Shown: in pieces, positions 1 to 10,555 of the stretch
How positions within the stretch are numbered: position 1 is the stretch's first letter
Layout of the letters: every line of letters begins with the position of its first letter
NCBI GenBank assembly: GCA_027486275.1
Contig: JAIXPM010000397.1
Span: forward strand, 1 to 55,321
Length of the DNA stretch: 55,321 nucleotides
Direction: 5' to 3'
DNA from: Sphingomonadales bacterium
GTDB taxonomy: Bacteria; Pseudomonadota; Alphaproteobacteria; Sphingomonadales; Sphingomonadaceae
Program-made: the position numbers and the translations under genes
The notes under the pieces: model-generated
What the model saw: the letters and a program-made list of their open reading frames with translations, nothing else
What the model was told of the DNA's origin: nothing
Databases searched by the model: none

Positions 1-836
1 CGCGCTGACGGGTTGGAGACCGTACTGCCGGCCCGAACGACGTTGACATAGGCGCCAACCCCCGGCCGTTCCTCGGTATAATCATGGGTCAGATCGAAAC
101 TGTGCGTTTCGGGCGGGCGCAGATAATAGACGATCTCGCGGGTTTGGGCTGCGCGCTCGCTGATCCGGGCGGCCATGCTTGATCCGGATGCAATCACGCC
201 GCTGGGAACGGCGCGGATGACCAGAGGCATCGGGGCCGGCGTGGCGTTCAGGAACGACACCGCGATGCGGCCATCAGCCTGTTGCAGCACCTGCACCGGC
301 ACATTCACCGACGCCAACCGATAGCCTGCCGGCAAGACAACGCTGTTGCGCTTGATCCCCAGCGATCGGTCGAAAACGATGGCATCGCCGTCCGTGTAAT
401 AGCTCTTGGCGTCTTCATAGGTCTTGTCGATCCGGATGCGCCCGCCGCCGCCTTCAGGCACAGGTCGCGCCAGCGTGACCGCGATATACTTGCTGCCAGG
501 CGGCGCATTGGAAACGCCGCCAGCACGCGCAATTTCGCCATCGACCTCGGCAAAGGCCAGCGCTGCACCGGTCGCCCGGTCCGTCACGCGCTCGTCGGTG
601 GCGATGCTGCCGGTGCGGATGGGATTATAATAGGCCATTGCCCCCGCGGTCGTGGCGGTGATGTCGTATATAATGCGGAACTTGTGTGACGCCGGCGCCA
701 GCAATTCGTAGCGCGTATAGGCGCCGTCGTCGGTTTGAACCGGTGCCGCACGTGCCGATCCCGCAACGAGCACTGCCAGAAGAATGACCGCCCTTGCTGC
801 TGCGTGCCGGAAGCCCGGCCGTGGTAATGCGTGCAT
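1..836 (-). CDS. Secreted protein of unknown function (3' end beyond window)
   Basis: An open frame runs from an ATG at 836 to the window edge without a stop, so the C-terminus is missing; about 278 codons are visible. The start has a purine-rich GGGGAAG upstream. The N-terminus is a classical Sec signal peptide: Arg/His-rich start, a hydrophobic stretch AVILLAVLVAG and an ARA cleavage site near residue 30. The mature part is rich in beta-type sequence with no cysteine cluster or catalytic motif that I recognise. It is probably periplasmic or outer-membrane associated. It is followed, in its own direction, by the missing sequence outside the window, and lies head-to-tail behind fadH with about 40 bases between. 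Function is not assigned. Confidence 0.75.
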   Translation of the reverse strand, partial: MHALPRPGFRHAAARAVILLAVLVAGSARAAPVQTDDGAYTRYELLAPASHKFRIIYDITATTAGAMAYYNPIRTGSIATDERVTDRATGAALAFAEVDGEIARAGGVSNAPPGSKYIAVTLARPVPEGGGGRIRIDKTYEDAKSYYTDGDAIVFDRSLGIKRNSVVLPAGYRLASVNVPVQVLQQADGRIAVSFLNATPAPMPLVIRAVPSGVIASGSSMAARISERAAQTREIVYYLRPPETHSFDLTHDYTEERPGVGAYVNVVRAGSTVSNPSA

Positions 837-876
837 GGTCTGCTTCCCCTGGCGCTGGTTGCGCCCTGTTGTAACG

Positions 877-3337
<2,461 letters not shown>

Positions 3338-4702
3338 ATGCGAAAGCGCCAGATGAACAAGGGTCGTCGCATCAGCATCAAGGCTGTGACCGCAATCGCA
3401 TTGCTGTCGGTTCAGACGGCCACCCTTGCGGCGCCGTTATCAACCGCCGTCATCGAACAAGCCAGCACCTTGATCGACGCCGACGCCAGGCGGCTGGAGC
3501 TGTTGTTCAAGGACCTCCATTCGCACCCCGAACTGCCGTTTACCGAAACGCGGACAGCTGCCATCGTAGCCCGCGAACTGACAGCACTCGGATTTGAGGT
3601 GACAACCGGCATCGGCGGCACCGGCGTCGTTGGGGTGCTGCGCAACGGCCCCGGCAGGACCATCTGGTACCGGGCCGACATGGACGCCAATGGCGTCGAG
3701 GAAATCACCGGCCTGCCCTATGCCGCGACGGCGCGGCAAAAGCTGCCTGACGGCCGCGAGGAATGGGCGATGCATGCCTGTGGCCATGACGCTCATGTCA
3801 CCTGGCTGCTGGGCACGGCGCAGGCGCTCGCCCGCATGAAGCACGCCTGGTCGGGAACGTTGCTGGTCTATGCCCAGCCGGCCGAAGAACTGGGGCTGGG
3901 CGCGCAGGCGATGGTGAAGGATGGATTGTTGACGCGCGGGTTCCCCAAGCCCGACATCGGTTTTGGCAGCCATACGGCACCGGGCCCTGTCGGCGCCGTA
4001 TCGAACTCGCCCGGGGTGCGCATGGCCGGCACCGACCAGCTCGACGTGACTTTCACCGGGCTGGGGGGGCATGGTTCTACCCCGCAGATGACGATCGACC
4101 CGGTGGTGATGGCGGCGCAGGCCGTGCTGGGCTATCAGACGATCATCAGCCGCAACATTGACCCGCAAAGCGCGGCGGTGTTGACCGTCGGCGCCATCGA
4201 TGCCGGCCGCGACAACAATGTCATTCCGCAGACGGCGGTGCTCAGGCTGAACTTGCGGTGGTTCGACAAGACCGTGCGCGACCAGTTGCTTACCCGCATC
4301 GACGAAGTCAGCCGCGGCGTCGCCATCGGCGCCGGCGTTGCACCGGACAAGCTGCCGACCCGATCAATGAAGGGGTCTGCCGTCCCGCTGGTCAACGATC
4401 CTGCACTCGTCACGATCATCGATCCGCCGCTCAAGCAGTTGCTTGGACCAAAAATGGTCATCAACAATTTCCCTGCCGTCACCGGGTCGGAAGATTTTCA
4501 GGAAGTGATGGTTGCCGCCAAAGTCCCTTATGTTTTCCTGCTTGTCGGGGTTGCACCTATGGACCGATATCAGGCTGCGGTGAAGGCCGGACGCATGGCC
4601 CCCTATTCCAACCACAATCCGGATTTCTTCGTTGACCTTGCTGCAGTGCCGCTTGGTGCGAAGGTCAACACCGTCTCGCTGCTGTCCCTGTTCGCCAACT
4701 GA
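3338..4702 (+). CDS. Secreted M20-family amidohydrolase/peptidase
   Basis: The 454-residue product is a zinc-dependent M20 amidohydrolase, the family of hippurate, IAA-amino-acid and N-acyl-amino-acid hydrolases. Zinc-ligand and catalytic motifs are intact: DMDANG, MHACGHDAH, QPAEE, GLGGHGS in the lid/dimer domain, and GSEDF near the C-terminus. Unlike the cytosolic relatives it has an N-terminal signal peptide (Arg/Lys-rich start, hydrophobic core, cut near TLAAP), so it should act in the periplasm. The start is taken at the ATG at 3338 because GGAG lies 5 bases upstream at 3329-3332; a GTG at 3332 is also in frame. It converges with the HTH gene, with only 13 bases between the stops. Its exact substrate cannot be read from sequence. 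Confidence 0.9.
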   Translation: MRKRQMNKGRRISIKAVTAIALLSVQTATLAAPLSTAVIEQASTLIDADARRLELLFKDLHSHPELPFTETRTAAIVARELTALGFEVTTGIGGTGVVGVLRNGPGRTIWYRADMDANGVEEITGLPYAATARQKLPDGREEWAMHACGHDAHVTWLLGTAQALARMKHAWSGTLLVYAQPAEELGLGAQAMVKDGLLTRGFPKPDIGFGSHTAPGPVGAVSNSPGVRMAGTDQLDVTFTGLGGHGSTPQMTIDPVVMAAQAVLGYQTIISRNIDPQSAAVLTVGAIDAGRDNNVIPQTAVLRLNLRWFDKTVRDQLLTRIDEVSRGVAIGAGVAPDKLPTRSMKGSAVPLVNDPALVTIIDPPLKQLLGPKMVINNFPAVTGSEDFQEVMVAAKVPYVFLLVGVAPMDRYQAAVKAGRMAPYSNHNPDFFVDLAAVPLGAKVNTVSLLSLFAN

Positions 4703-4715
4703 GCGCTGGGCAAGT

Positions 4716-5228
4716 TCATGCGGCGGGACTGGTGGGTGTAACTGCGATTCGCCGAGGCGAATTGATTTCCAGCACTCCGGCGCGGGTGAGGGCATCGGCC
4801 TGGCGGGCGACCGCGGCAACCATCGCTTCGAGCTGCGCGCCGGACATCCAACTGATGCTGCCCGGCGGCGTCCGCACCATTTGCGCGCTCAATACTTCCA
4901 GGCGCCCGATTGCCAACAGTTCCTCAACACTGCGCCGGACGGTTTCGGTCGGCAAGCCGGTGGCCCGTGCGATCGCCCGCCGGGAAATGCCGCCCGAAAG
5001 CGCGTCGGGCAGTGGCACCGACGCGCGGTAGTTCGGATCGCGCACGGGTTGACGCATGTATTTCTGTACAGTCGAAATCGCCACCGTCAGCACGATCAAC
5101 GCCGCCACCGGCTTCAGACCGAGCATGTCGCCAAGCATTCGGTGTTGAAGCAGGAAACAATTGCCCAGTTCGAAAATAACCAGCCGCGCATCGTCTTTGG
5201 CGGCTTGCTGATTGACCGAAACCCGCAT
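4716..5228 (-). CDS. Small helix-turn-helix regulator
   Basis: This 170-residue protein carries a winged-helix-like segment in the middle (GGISRRAIARATGLPTET, then VRRSVEELLAIGRLEV). This has the pattern of a helix-turn-helix followed by a wing, as in MarR/IclR-type proteins. A hydrophobic stretch before it (LKPVAALIVLTVAIS) could be a buried helix or a membrane segment. The start at 5228 is chosen because GGGGG lies 7 bases upstream; an earlier in-frame start at 5270 has no such site. It faces a broken porin gene across an AT-rich spacer with two matching palindromes, so it may bind there and control itself. Ligand and family are not certain. Confidence 0.7.
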   Translation of the reverse strand: MRVSVNQQAAKDDARLVIFELGNCFLLQHRMLGDMLGLKPVAALIVLTVAISTVQKYMRQPVRDPNYRASVPLPDALSGGISRRAIARATGLPTETVRRSVEELLAIGRLEVLSAQMVRTPPGSISWMSGAQLEAMVAAVARQADALTRAGVLEINSPRRIAVTPTSPAA

Positions 5229-5324
5229 CTCGCCACCCCCTGAATGACCTGAATTGGGCCACCTTGGCATTTGTCCATGGAGCTGTCCACTGTATATGCA
5301 TAATTCTCAGCGAGATGACCAAAT

Positions 5325-5343
5325 CAAATCGATATTCGATTTG
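5325..5343. promoter_or_regulatory. Palindromic operator candidate, copy 1
   Basis: CAAATCGATATTCGATTTG is a perfect inverted repeat (8-bp arms, 3-bp centre) in an AT-rich spacer between the HTH gene and the porin remnant. Its core AATCGATATTCGA recurs at 5425-5437. It lies about 100 bases upstream of the HTH start, a position suited to autoregulation. Confidence 0.55.
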
Positions 5344-5421
5344 GTGAGGTAGATTTATTTATTCGTCGATGACAGCAGAAATATGCTCCAAAAACGATTA
5401 ATTGCTTTCTTTGTACTGAAC

Positions 5422-5437
5422 TCGAATCGATATTCGA
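5422..5437. promoter_or_regulatory. Palindromic operator candidate, copy 2
   Basis: TCGAATCGATATTCGA has 6-bp arms (TCGAAT/ATTCGA) and shares the 13-base core AATCGATATTCGA with the copy 98 bases upstream. It lies directly before the surviving part of the porin gene, so it may have controlled that gene or whatever was deleted. Confidence 0.5.
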
Positions 5438-5462
5438 CAATAGATTATTAAGTATAACGACA

Positions 5463-6371
5463 TGCGTCGGGTCGAATGCCGGACAAACCACGTTCCGGCT
5501 GCGGCATGCCTGGGCATCCTGGGGACCGGTCCTTGCCGGTCAGACCAATTCCCTGTTCATGGATGCGGATCTGTTTCCCAATGTCGTCGATTATTGGGGC
5601 CCCACTGGCATGGTTTTGGTTCGCAACCCGCAGATCCGCCTGACCATTGCCAACAAGAACGGCCTCAGCTTCGCCGTTGCGATCGAAACGCCGAACACCG
5701 ATGTCGATGTTGGCCAGATTCGCGAGATCGACCCCGATCTTGCCGCCAACCTGCGCGATGTCACGCCGTTGCCCGATCTGACCGCCCAGGCGCGCTATGT
5801 CGGCGATTGGGGCCATGTCCAGTTGTCGGGACTGTTGACCAAACTTGCAGTCGAAACCCTGGGAACCCCCGACAATCAGCCGCGCGCCAGCCGGATCGGC
5901 TGGGGCATCAATCTGGGAACCTCGTTCAATGTCGCCAGTTCAACGACGCTGCGAGCGGGCGTTGTCTATGGCCACGGCATTGCCAGCTACATGAACGACG
6001 GCGGCACCGACCTTGCGCCGCGAACCGTCCCAGTCGGGCCCGGGCTGGCAGTGGCGCTGGAGCCCGAAGCTGTCCCGTTGCTCGGCATCATCGCTTACGT
6101 GGACCATCGCTGGTCCAAATCCTTCACCTCCGCGCTCGGCTACAGCATGACCCGGGTGGACAACACCAATTTCCAGACAGCATCGGCCTATCACAAGGGC
6201 GAATATGCGACGGGCAACCTGCTTTGGGAACCGATGGCCAATGTCCTTGTCGGCGGCGAACTGATGTACGGCAAGCGCACCGACAATGACGGGCGGAGCG
6301 GCGATGACCTCAGGACGCAAGTGACGTTCAAGGCCAGCTTTTCCAGCAACGACCTGAACAAAGCCAGATAG
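5463..6371 (+). pseudogene. DcaP-like outer-membrane porin, 5'-truncated remnant
   Basis: In one frame from about 5463 to a TAG at 6369-6371 the sequence reads as the C-terminal three quarters of a DcaP-family trimeric porin, which takes up dicarboxylates and aromatic acids. The hallmarks are GQTTFRLRHAWASWG, GQTNSLFMDADLFP and DYWGPTGM, followed by alternating beta strands and the family's usual 'SSGDDLRTQVTFKASF'-type end (here SGDDLRTQVTFKASFSS). The signal peptide and the first 100 or so residues of a normal porin (about 400 residues) are absent. Upstream the frame continues into AT-rich non-coding sequence without an ATG. An internal ATG at 5559 could at best give a leaderless 270-residue fragment, which could not reach the outer membrane. 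I read this as a gene decayed by deletion. Confidence 0.8.
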
Positions 6372-6418
6372 AGCAGGTCGTGTGGACTTCAGACCGTGGG
6401 ATGCCCCAGGAGCCGACG

Positions 6419-7498
6419 ATGCCGCTGTGGTCGTGGGCCGTGCCGCTTTTGGCCTGGGTCGGGCTCGTTTACGCCAGCCTGACGGGCGCGGGCGGACCAA
6501 TATCGATCCTGATGGCGATCACGCTGCTGGGCACGGTCGTGGCCGCTGTCCACCACGCCGAGGTTATCGCCCATCGCGTCGGGGAGCCGTTCGGTTCGCT
6601 TGTCCTGGCCCTGGCGGTCACGTTGATCGAAGTTTCGCTGATCGTTTCGGTGATGCTGTCCGACACCTCACCAGCCGGCTCTACACTTGCCCGCGATACC
6701 GTCTTCGCGACCGTCATACTTGCGTGCAACGGAATACTTGGCATTTGCCTTATGGTTGCCGGCTGGCGATATCATGAACCGGTGGTCAGGCTTCGCGCCG
6801 CCTCATCCTTTCTCGCCGTCCTCACCGTGCTGACCACATCGGCGCTGGTGCTGCCCGGCTTTACGCGTTCGGCCGCCGGCCCGATCTATTCGACAGCACA
6901 ACTGATCTTCGTCGCTTCTGCGTCGCTCATCCTGTATATCGTCTTCCTGTTCGTCCAGACTGTGCGCCATCAGGGGTATTTTCTGGCGGCAGACACCCCG
7001 GACGATGCAGAGCCTTTGGTGCATCATGTCCCATCCAACAAAGCGACCGGACTCGCGACTGTCGTTCTTCTGGTCGCATTGTCCGCTGTCGTCCTGATCG
7101 CTAAGAAGCTGTCGCCTGTGCTGGAATCCGCAATGCACGCGGCGAAAATTGCTGAGCCGGACGCCGTGGTCGGTGTGATCGTCGCCGCAACGGTCTTGCT
7201 GCCAGAGTGTTTGTCGGCACTGCGATCGGCGCGCCGCAACCAGTTGCAGACAAGCATCAACCTCGCACTCGGTTCTGCACTTGCCTCGACGGCGTTGACC
7301 CTTCCGGCTGTCGCCGCCGTTGCCATTGCCACGCGCGAACCCATGATCCTCGGTCTCAGCCCCGCCAACGAAATCTTCCTTGCGCTGACGATCGTTGTTG
7401 CAACCATGACGCTGGGCGCCGGGCGCGCAACCATTCTTCAGGGAGCCGTGCACCTCATGATCCTGGCGCTCTACCTGTTCCTGGTCGTTGTCCCGTAA
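6419..7498 (+). CDS. chaA: ChaA-type Ca2+(Na+)/H+ antiporter
   Basis: The 359-residue inner-membrane protein belongs to the Ca2+/cation antiporter superfamily and resembles E. coli ChaA (366 residues), which exports Na+, Ca2+ and K+ in exchange for protons. It has about eleven hydrophobic segments and the two alpha-repeat motifs with their acidic residues: GEPFGSLVLALAVTLIEV in the first half, and AATVLLPECLSALR with NLALGSALASTALTLP in the second. The middle loop is short and acidic. The ATG at 6419 is chosen because AGGAG lies 6 bases upstream (6408-6412). Earlier in-frame starts (GTG 6380, ATG 6401) lack a site and would add non-conserved residues. It follows the porin remnant by 47 bases. 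Confidence 0.9.
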   Translation: MPLWSWAVPLLAWVGLVYASLTGAGGPISILMAITLLGTVVAAVHHAEVIAHRVGEPFGSLVLALAVTLIEVSLIVSVMLSDTSPAGSTLARDTVFATVILACNGILGICLMVAGWRYHEPVVRLRAASSFLAVLTVLTTSALVLPGFTRSAAGPIYSTAQLIFVASASLILYIVFLFVQTVRHQGYFLAADTPDDAEPLVHHVPSNKATGLATVVLLVALSAVVLIAKKLSPVLESAMHAAKIAEPDAVVGVIVAATVLLPECLSALRSARRNQLQTSINLALGSALASTALTLPAVAAVAIATREPMILGLSPANEIFLALTIVVATMTLGAGRATILQGAVHLMILALYLFLVVVP

Positions 7499-7675
7499 GA
7501 TATGTGCATGCGCTCGGCGCAGCTAAGCAATCGCAAGGCCACAGTCACACTGCCGCTATTTCAGCGACAGATTCTGAACCAAACAAAAAGAAAAATATGG
7601 ATGGTGCGTGACGCAGTCCGCATACGATCGGTCTCAGGGCCACATTGGGAGAAAATTCCCTGCTCACGCAAATTT

Positions 7676-7695
7676 GCAGTGAATTCTGCGACGCT
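7676..7695. repeat. Left flanking repeat of the phage-derived block
   Basis: GCAGTGAATT followed by CTGCGACGCT (7686-7695). The same two decamers, with one mismatch in the first and a 12-base insertion between them, recur at 12673-12704, just past the phage-derived block. The copies are in the same orientation. Confidence 0.4.
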
Positions 7696-7765
7696 TTCTG
7701 CGGGCCTTGAGCCGAATTCTCTCGGAGAATCCGCGCATTAGGGTCGTGCTCAGCCGTGAAAACAA

Positions 7766-7819
7766 GCAGGGAATTTTTTCTGCCCTGGCAGGGAATTCAT
7801 GTGGCCGATGCAGGGTATT
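7766..7819 (+). repeat. Three GCAGGGAATT repeats at exact 22-bp spacing
   Basis: GCAGGGAATT occurs at 7766-7775 and 7788-7797, and GCAGGGTATT at 7810-7819. The start-to-start distance is exactly 22 bases each time, about two helical turns, with unrelated sequence between. This spacing suits a protein binding the same face of the helix, as with iterons of plasmid origins or transposon-end binding sites. No replication-initiator or transposase gene is adjacent. Confidence 0.6.
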
Positions 7820-7925
7820 GCAACGCGACCCGAAGGGCACCCCCGCGCCCCTTGAAACTCAAGATAGCGGCGATAAGGCAGAGACTAAATTGGCCTCAAA
7901 CACACGTTCATTATACCGAAGTAGC

Positions 7926-7941
7926 TTGACCGTGCGGTCAA
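7926..7941. promoter_or_regulatory. TetR-type palindromic operator
   Basis: TTGACCGTGCGGTCAA is a perfect inverted repeat with 7-bp arms and a 2-bp centre. The ACCG-N2-CGGT core is the usual shape of TetR/AcrR-family operators, and the TTGACC half could double as a -35 box. No TetR-family gene lies nearby in the window, so it is an orphan site or is used by a regulator elsewhere. Confidence 0.5.
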
Positions 7942-7998
7942 TATAGATGAAGCGCTTATCCAGTGTCACCCATGACAACTCGGCTTTCGATACACATG

Positions 7999-8007
7999 TT
8001 ATCCACA
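7999..8007 (+). promoter_or_regulatory. Consensus DnaA box
   Basis: TTATCCACA matches the DnaA-box consensus perfectly. A single copy can occur by chance, but it lies about 180 bases from the 22-bp-spaced repeats in a relatively A+T-rich stretch, the usual layout of an iteron origin. Confidence 0.35.
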
Positions 8008-8148
8008 ACTCTACGTTCAAGCCGTCACGTCGCAGTTAACATTTTTGGTTCAAGCCGGAGATTCGGTTGACTCATTTCTCTTGACTCCTCATTTTGATTG
8101 TTAGCCGGCATGCCTAAAGCAAGGCCGGTCAGCTCGAGGAGTCGCGAA

Positions 8149-9519
8149 ATGGATGTCCGCAACCAGTTGGTAGAGCGCGAGGTGGCCAGCCTTCGGCCAT
8201 ATAGCCGCAATGCGCGGGTGCATTCGAAGAAACAGATCAAGCAGATTGCCGCTTCGATCGAACGGTTCGGGTTCGTGAACCCGGTGCTGGTTTCGGACAC
8301 TGGTGAGATTGTGGCTGGGCACGGAAGGGTCGAAGCGGCGAAGCTGCTCGGCATGAAGACCGTGCCCACCCTCGCGCTCTCGCATCTGTCGGAGGCAGAA
8401 CGCCGCGCATATGTGCTTGCGGATAACAAGCTTGCCCTCAACGCCGGGTGGGATCCTGAGATACTGGCGCTGGAGCTGCAGGGGCTGATTGAATTGGACT
8501 TCGATGTCGAAATCACCGGGTTCAGCCTAGCCGAGATAGACTTGGCGCTCGACCGCGCGGTTGATGCCAATCCTGACGGAAGCGACGCACCTGAAGACGC
8601 TATCCCGCAACCTGCCGGGGCACCGGTCATTCGCCGCGGCGAACTGTGGCAACTCGGGCGGCACAAACTTCTGTGCGGTGATGCCAGGGAACCAGCCGAT
8701 TTTGCGGCGCTCATGGGCGACGAACGGGCTGACCTGGTCTTCACCGACCCACCATACAACGTGAAGATCGACGGCAATGTCACAGGCTTGGGTAAGATCA
8801 AGCACCGCGAGTTTGCCTTCGCCTCAGGCGAGATGTCCGAGAACGAGTTCACCGCGTTTTTGACGGTTACGCTTGGCAACGTGTCCGCCCACCTGCGCGA
8901 TGGTGCCATTGCCTTTGTGTGCATGGATTGGCGCCATATGGGCGAGTTGCTGGCCGCGGGTCGCGTTGCCTTCACAGAGTTCAAGAACCTCATCGTCTGG
9001 AACAAGGCACAAGGAGGCATGGGAGCCTTCTATCGCTCGAAGCATGAGCTCATATTTGCCTTCAAGCAGGGCACAGCGCCCCATACCAACAGCTTCGGCC
9101 TTGGCCAGACCGGGCGCTACCGCACCAACGTTTGGGATTATGCTGGCATGAACAGCATTAGCGCCAGCCGGGCTGAAGAGTTAGCGATGCATCCCACTGT
9201 CAAGCCAGTCGCGCTCATAGCCGATGCCATGCGGGATTGTTCGCGCCGTGGTGAAATCGTGCTGGACTGTTTCGGCGGCTCCGGAAGCACGTTGATTGCT
9301 GCAGAGAAGACCGGACGGTCGGCGCGCCTGATCGAGTATGATGCCCTCTATTGCGACACGATCATCCGGCGCTGGCAGTCATTTACTGGCAAGCATGCAA
9401 CCCTTGCCTCGACCGGTGAGCGATATGAAGACGCCGGCCAAGAACGGACCGCGACGCCAAGTGTCGTGATGGCAGAGCTCGGGAGCGCTGCCGACAGCCG
9501 GACGGCATGCCATGGCTAA
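8149..9519 (+). CDS. ParB-domain DNA methyltransferase (phage type)
   Basis: The 456-residue protein joins a ParB/sulfiredoxin-like N-terminal domain (about residues 10-115, with IVAGHGRVEAAKLLGM) to a beta-class amino-methyltransferase. The catalytic motif DPPYN lies near residue 200 and the AdoMet-binding FGGSGST near residue 375, so motif IV precedes motif I. Such proteins methylate adenine N6 or cytosine N4 in host or phage DNA and are frequent in sphingomonad prophages just before the terminase genes. The ATG at 8149 is chosen because GAGGAG lies 7 bases upstream; earlier in-frame starts at 8098 and 8110 have no such site. It overlaps the next gene by 8 bases, which indicates one transcript. 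Confidence 0.9.
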   Translation: MDVRNQLVEREVASLRPYSRNARVHSKKQIKQIAASIERFGFVNPVLVSDTGEIVAGHGRVEAAKLLGMKTVPTLALSHLSEAERRAYVLADNKLALNAGWDPEILALELQGLIELDFDVEITGFSLAEIDLALDRAVDANPDGSDAPEDAIPQPAGAPVIRRGELWQLGRHKLLCGDAREPADFAALMGDERADLVFTDPPYNVKIDGNVTGLGKIKHREFAFASGEMSENEFTAFLTVTLGNVSAHLRDGAIAFVCMDWRHMGELLAAGRVAFTEFKNLIVWNKAQGGMGAFYRSKHELIFAFKQGTAPHTNSFGLGQTGRYRTNVWDYAGMNSISASRAEELAMHPTVKPVALIADAMRDCSRRGEIVLDCFGGSGSTLIAAEKTGRSARLIEYDALYCDTIIRRWQSFTGKHATLASTGERYEDAGQERTATPSVVMAELGSAADSRTACHG

Positions 9520-10555
9520 ACCGCCCAAACCGCCATCAACCCGCTCGGGAGATTATGCTGTCGGATATGGCAAGCCGCCGAAAGCGACTCAGTTCCAGGC
9601 CGGGAGGTCGGGCAATCCCCGCGGAACATCCAAAAAGGTCCGAGCACGTAAGTCCAGCGGGAATGAATCACCATTCGATCAAATTATGTTGAAGGAGGCC
9701 AAGCGCAAAATTGCGATCAACGACAACGGCTTGCGTTCTGAAATTACCACCCATGAAGCTGTCGTGCGAAAAATGATGCTCGGTGCCGCGAAAGGTGATC
9801 GTGGGGCGCAGAGGCAGTATTTTGACCAGCTTCTGTCAGCGCTCGAACGCCAGCAAAAGGAGAAAATCGATAACATTGGCCTACTCGCGGAATACAAGAA
9901 CACACAAACTGCCCTGCGCTCAGGTCCAGCGATGTTTGGTTCGGAGCCGCTTTGGCCGAATCCTGAAGATATCGTCCTAGATTATGCCAACTTCATGGGC
10001 GAGGTAAGAGGCCCGATCGACGCTGAGCAGGCCCAACCCTTCGTTGATCTGGTCGATGAGCACCGCTTGTGGAAGGCGCGCCATGACTTGTTGCTGACAA
10101 TGTCGGGCAAGTTTAGCGGTGATGTTCGGGCGATCCACGGAAACGCCATCCATTCCATCGACCGCCTGCTCAACACCATTCGCGATCAATTTCCTCCCAG
10201 CTTCAAAGCGCAACTGTATTGGGATGGGGGCGAGATTGCCGCAGGGATTCTGGACGTGGAAGGGCTCAACGAAGGCGAAATTGTGGATCTGGCTAAGCTC
10301 GCGCCTGATTGTCACGAAATGGTCTATGGCCTTTACCAGCTCGTTTCAGCTGCAATTGCAGCATCAGAGAAGGTGCGTGATCGGACCAGACTCAATATCA
10401 GCGCCAACACGACCAGCCTGATCAACCGCTTGCGGATCGAACGGCAGAATGGTGGTGGCAGTGTACCGATGGCGCCAACGGTTCAGGACTTCGATGACTA
10501 TTATGGCGATTTTTCCTCGGAGACCGTCGGCGGTGCAGATGGGAAAGAGTCATGA
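9512..10555 (+). CDS. DUF5681 protein, probable terminase partner
   Basis: The 347-residue protein starts with the DUF5681 signature, a basic, Gly/Pro-rich segment (GYGKPPKATQFQAGRSGNP, residues about 14-32) followed by Lys/Arg-rich sequence suited to binding DNA. The remainder is mostly helical with no known catalytic motif. In phage genomes DUF5681 genes sit directly before the terminase large subunit, as here, so a small-terminase-like DNA-recognition role is a reasonable inference but is not shown. It overlaps the methyltransferase by 8 bases and the terminase by 4 (ATGA), so the three genes are translationally coupled. Confidence 0.8.
   Translation: MAKPPKPPSTRSGDYAVGYGKPPKATQFQAGRSGNPRGTSKKVRARKSSGNESPFDQIMLKEAKRKIAINDNGLRSEITTHEAVVRKMMLGAAKGDRGAQRQYFDQLLSALERQQKEKIDNIGLLAEYKNTQTALRSGPAMFGSEPLWPNPEDIVLDYANFMGEVRGPIDAEQAQPFVDLVDEHRLWKARHDLLLTMSGKFSGDVRAIHGNAIHSIDRLLNTIRDQFPPSFKAQLYWDGGEIAAGILDVEGLNEGEIVDLAKLAPDCHEMVYGLYQLVSAAIAASEKVRDRTRLNISANTTSLINRLRIERQNGGGSVPMAPTVQDFDDYYGDFSSETVGGADGKES

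Larger units (their letters stand above)
7499..8148. other. 650-base non-coding, repeat-rich region
   Basis: I find no gene here. It contains several short ordered elements listed separately: GCAGGGAATT-type repeats at 22-bp spacing, an inverted copy of the same decamer (AATTCCCTGC, 7654-7663), a TetR-type palindrome and a perfect DnaA box. It is richer in A+T than the flanks from about 7880 onward. It separates the chaA region from a phage-derived gene block, so it may be an integration boundary or the remains of a replication or control region. Confidence 0.6.
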
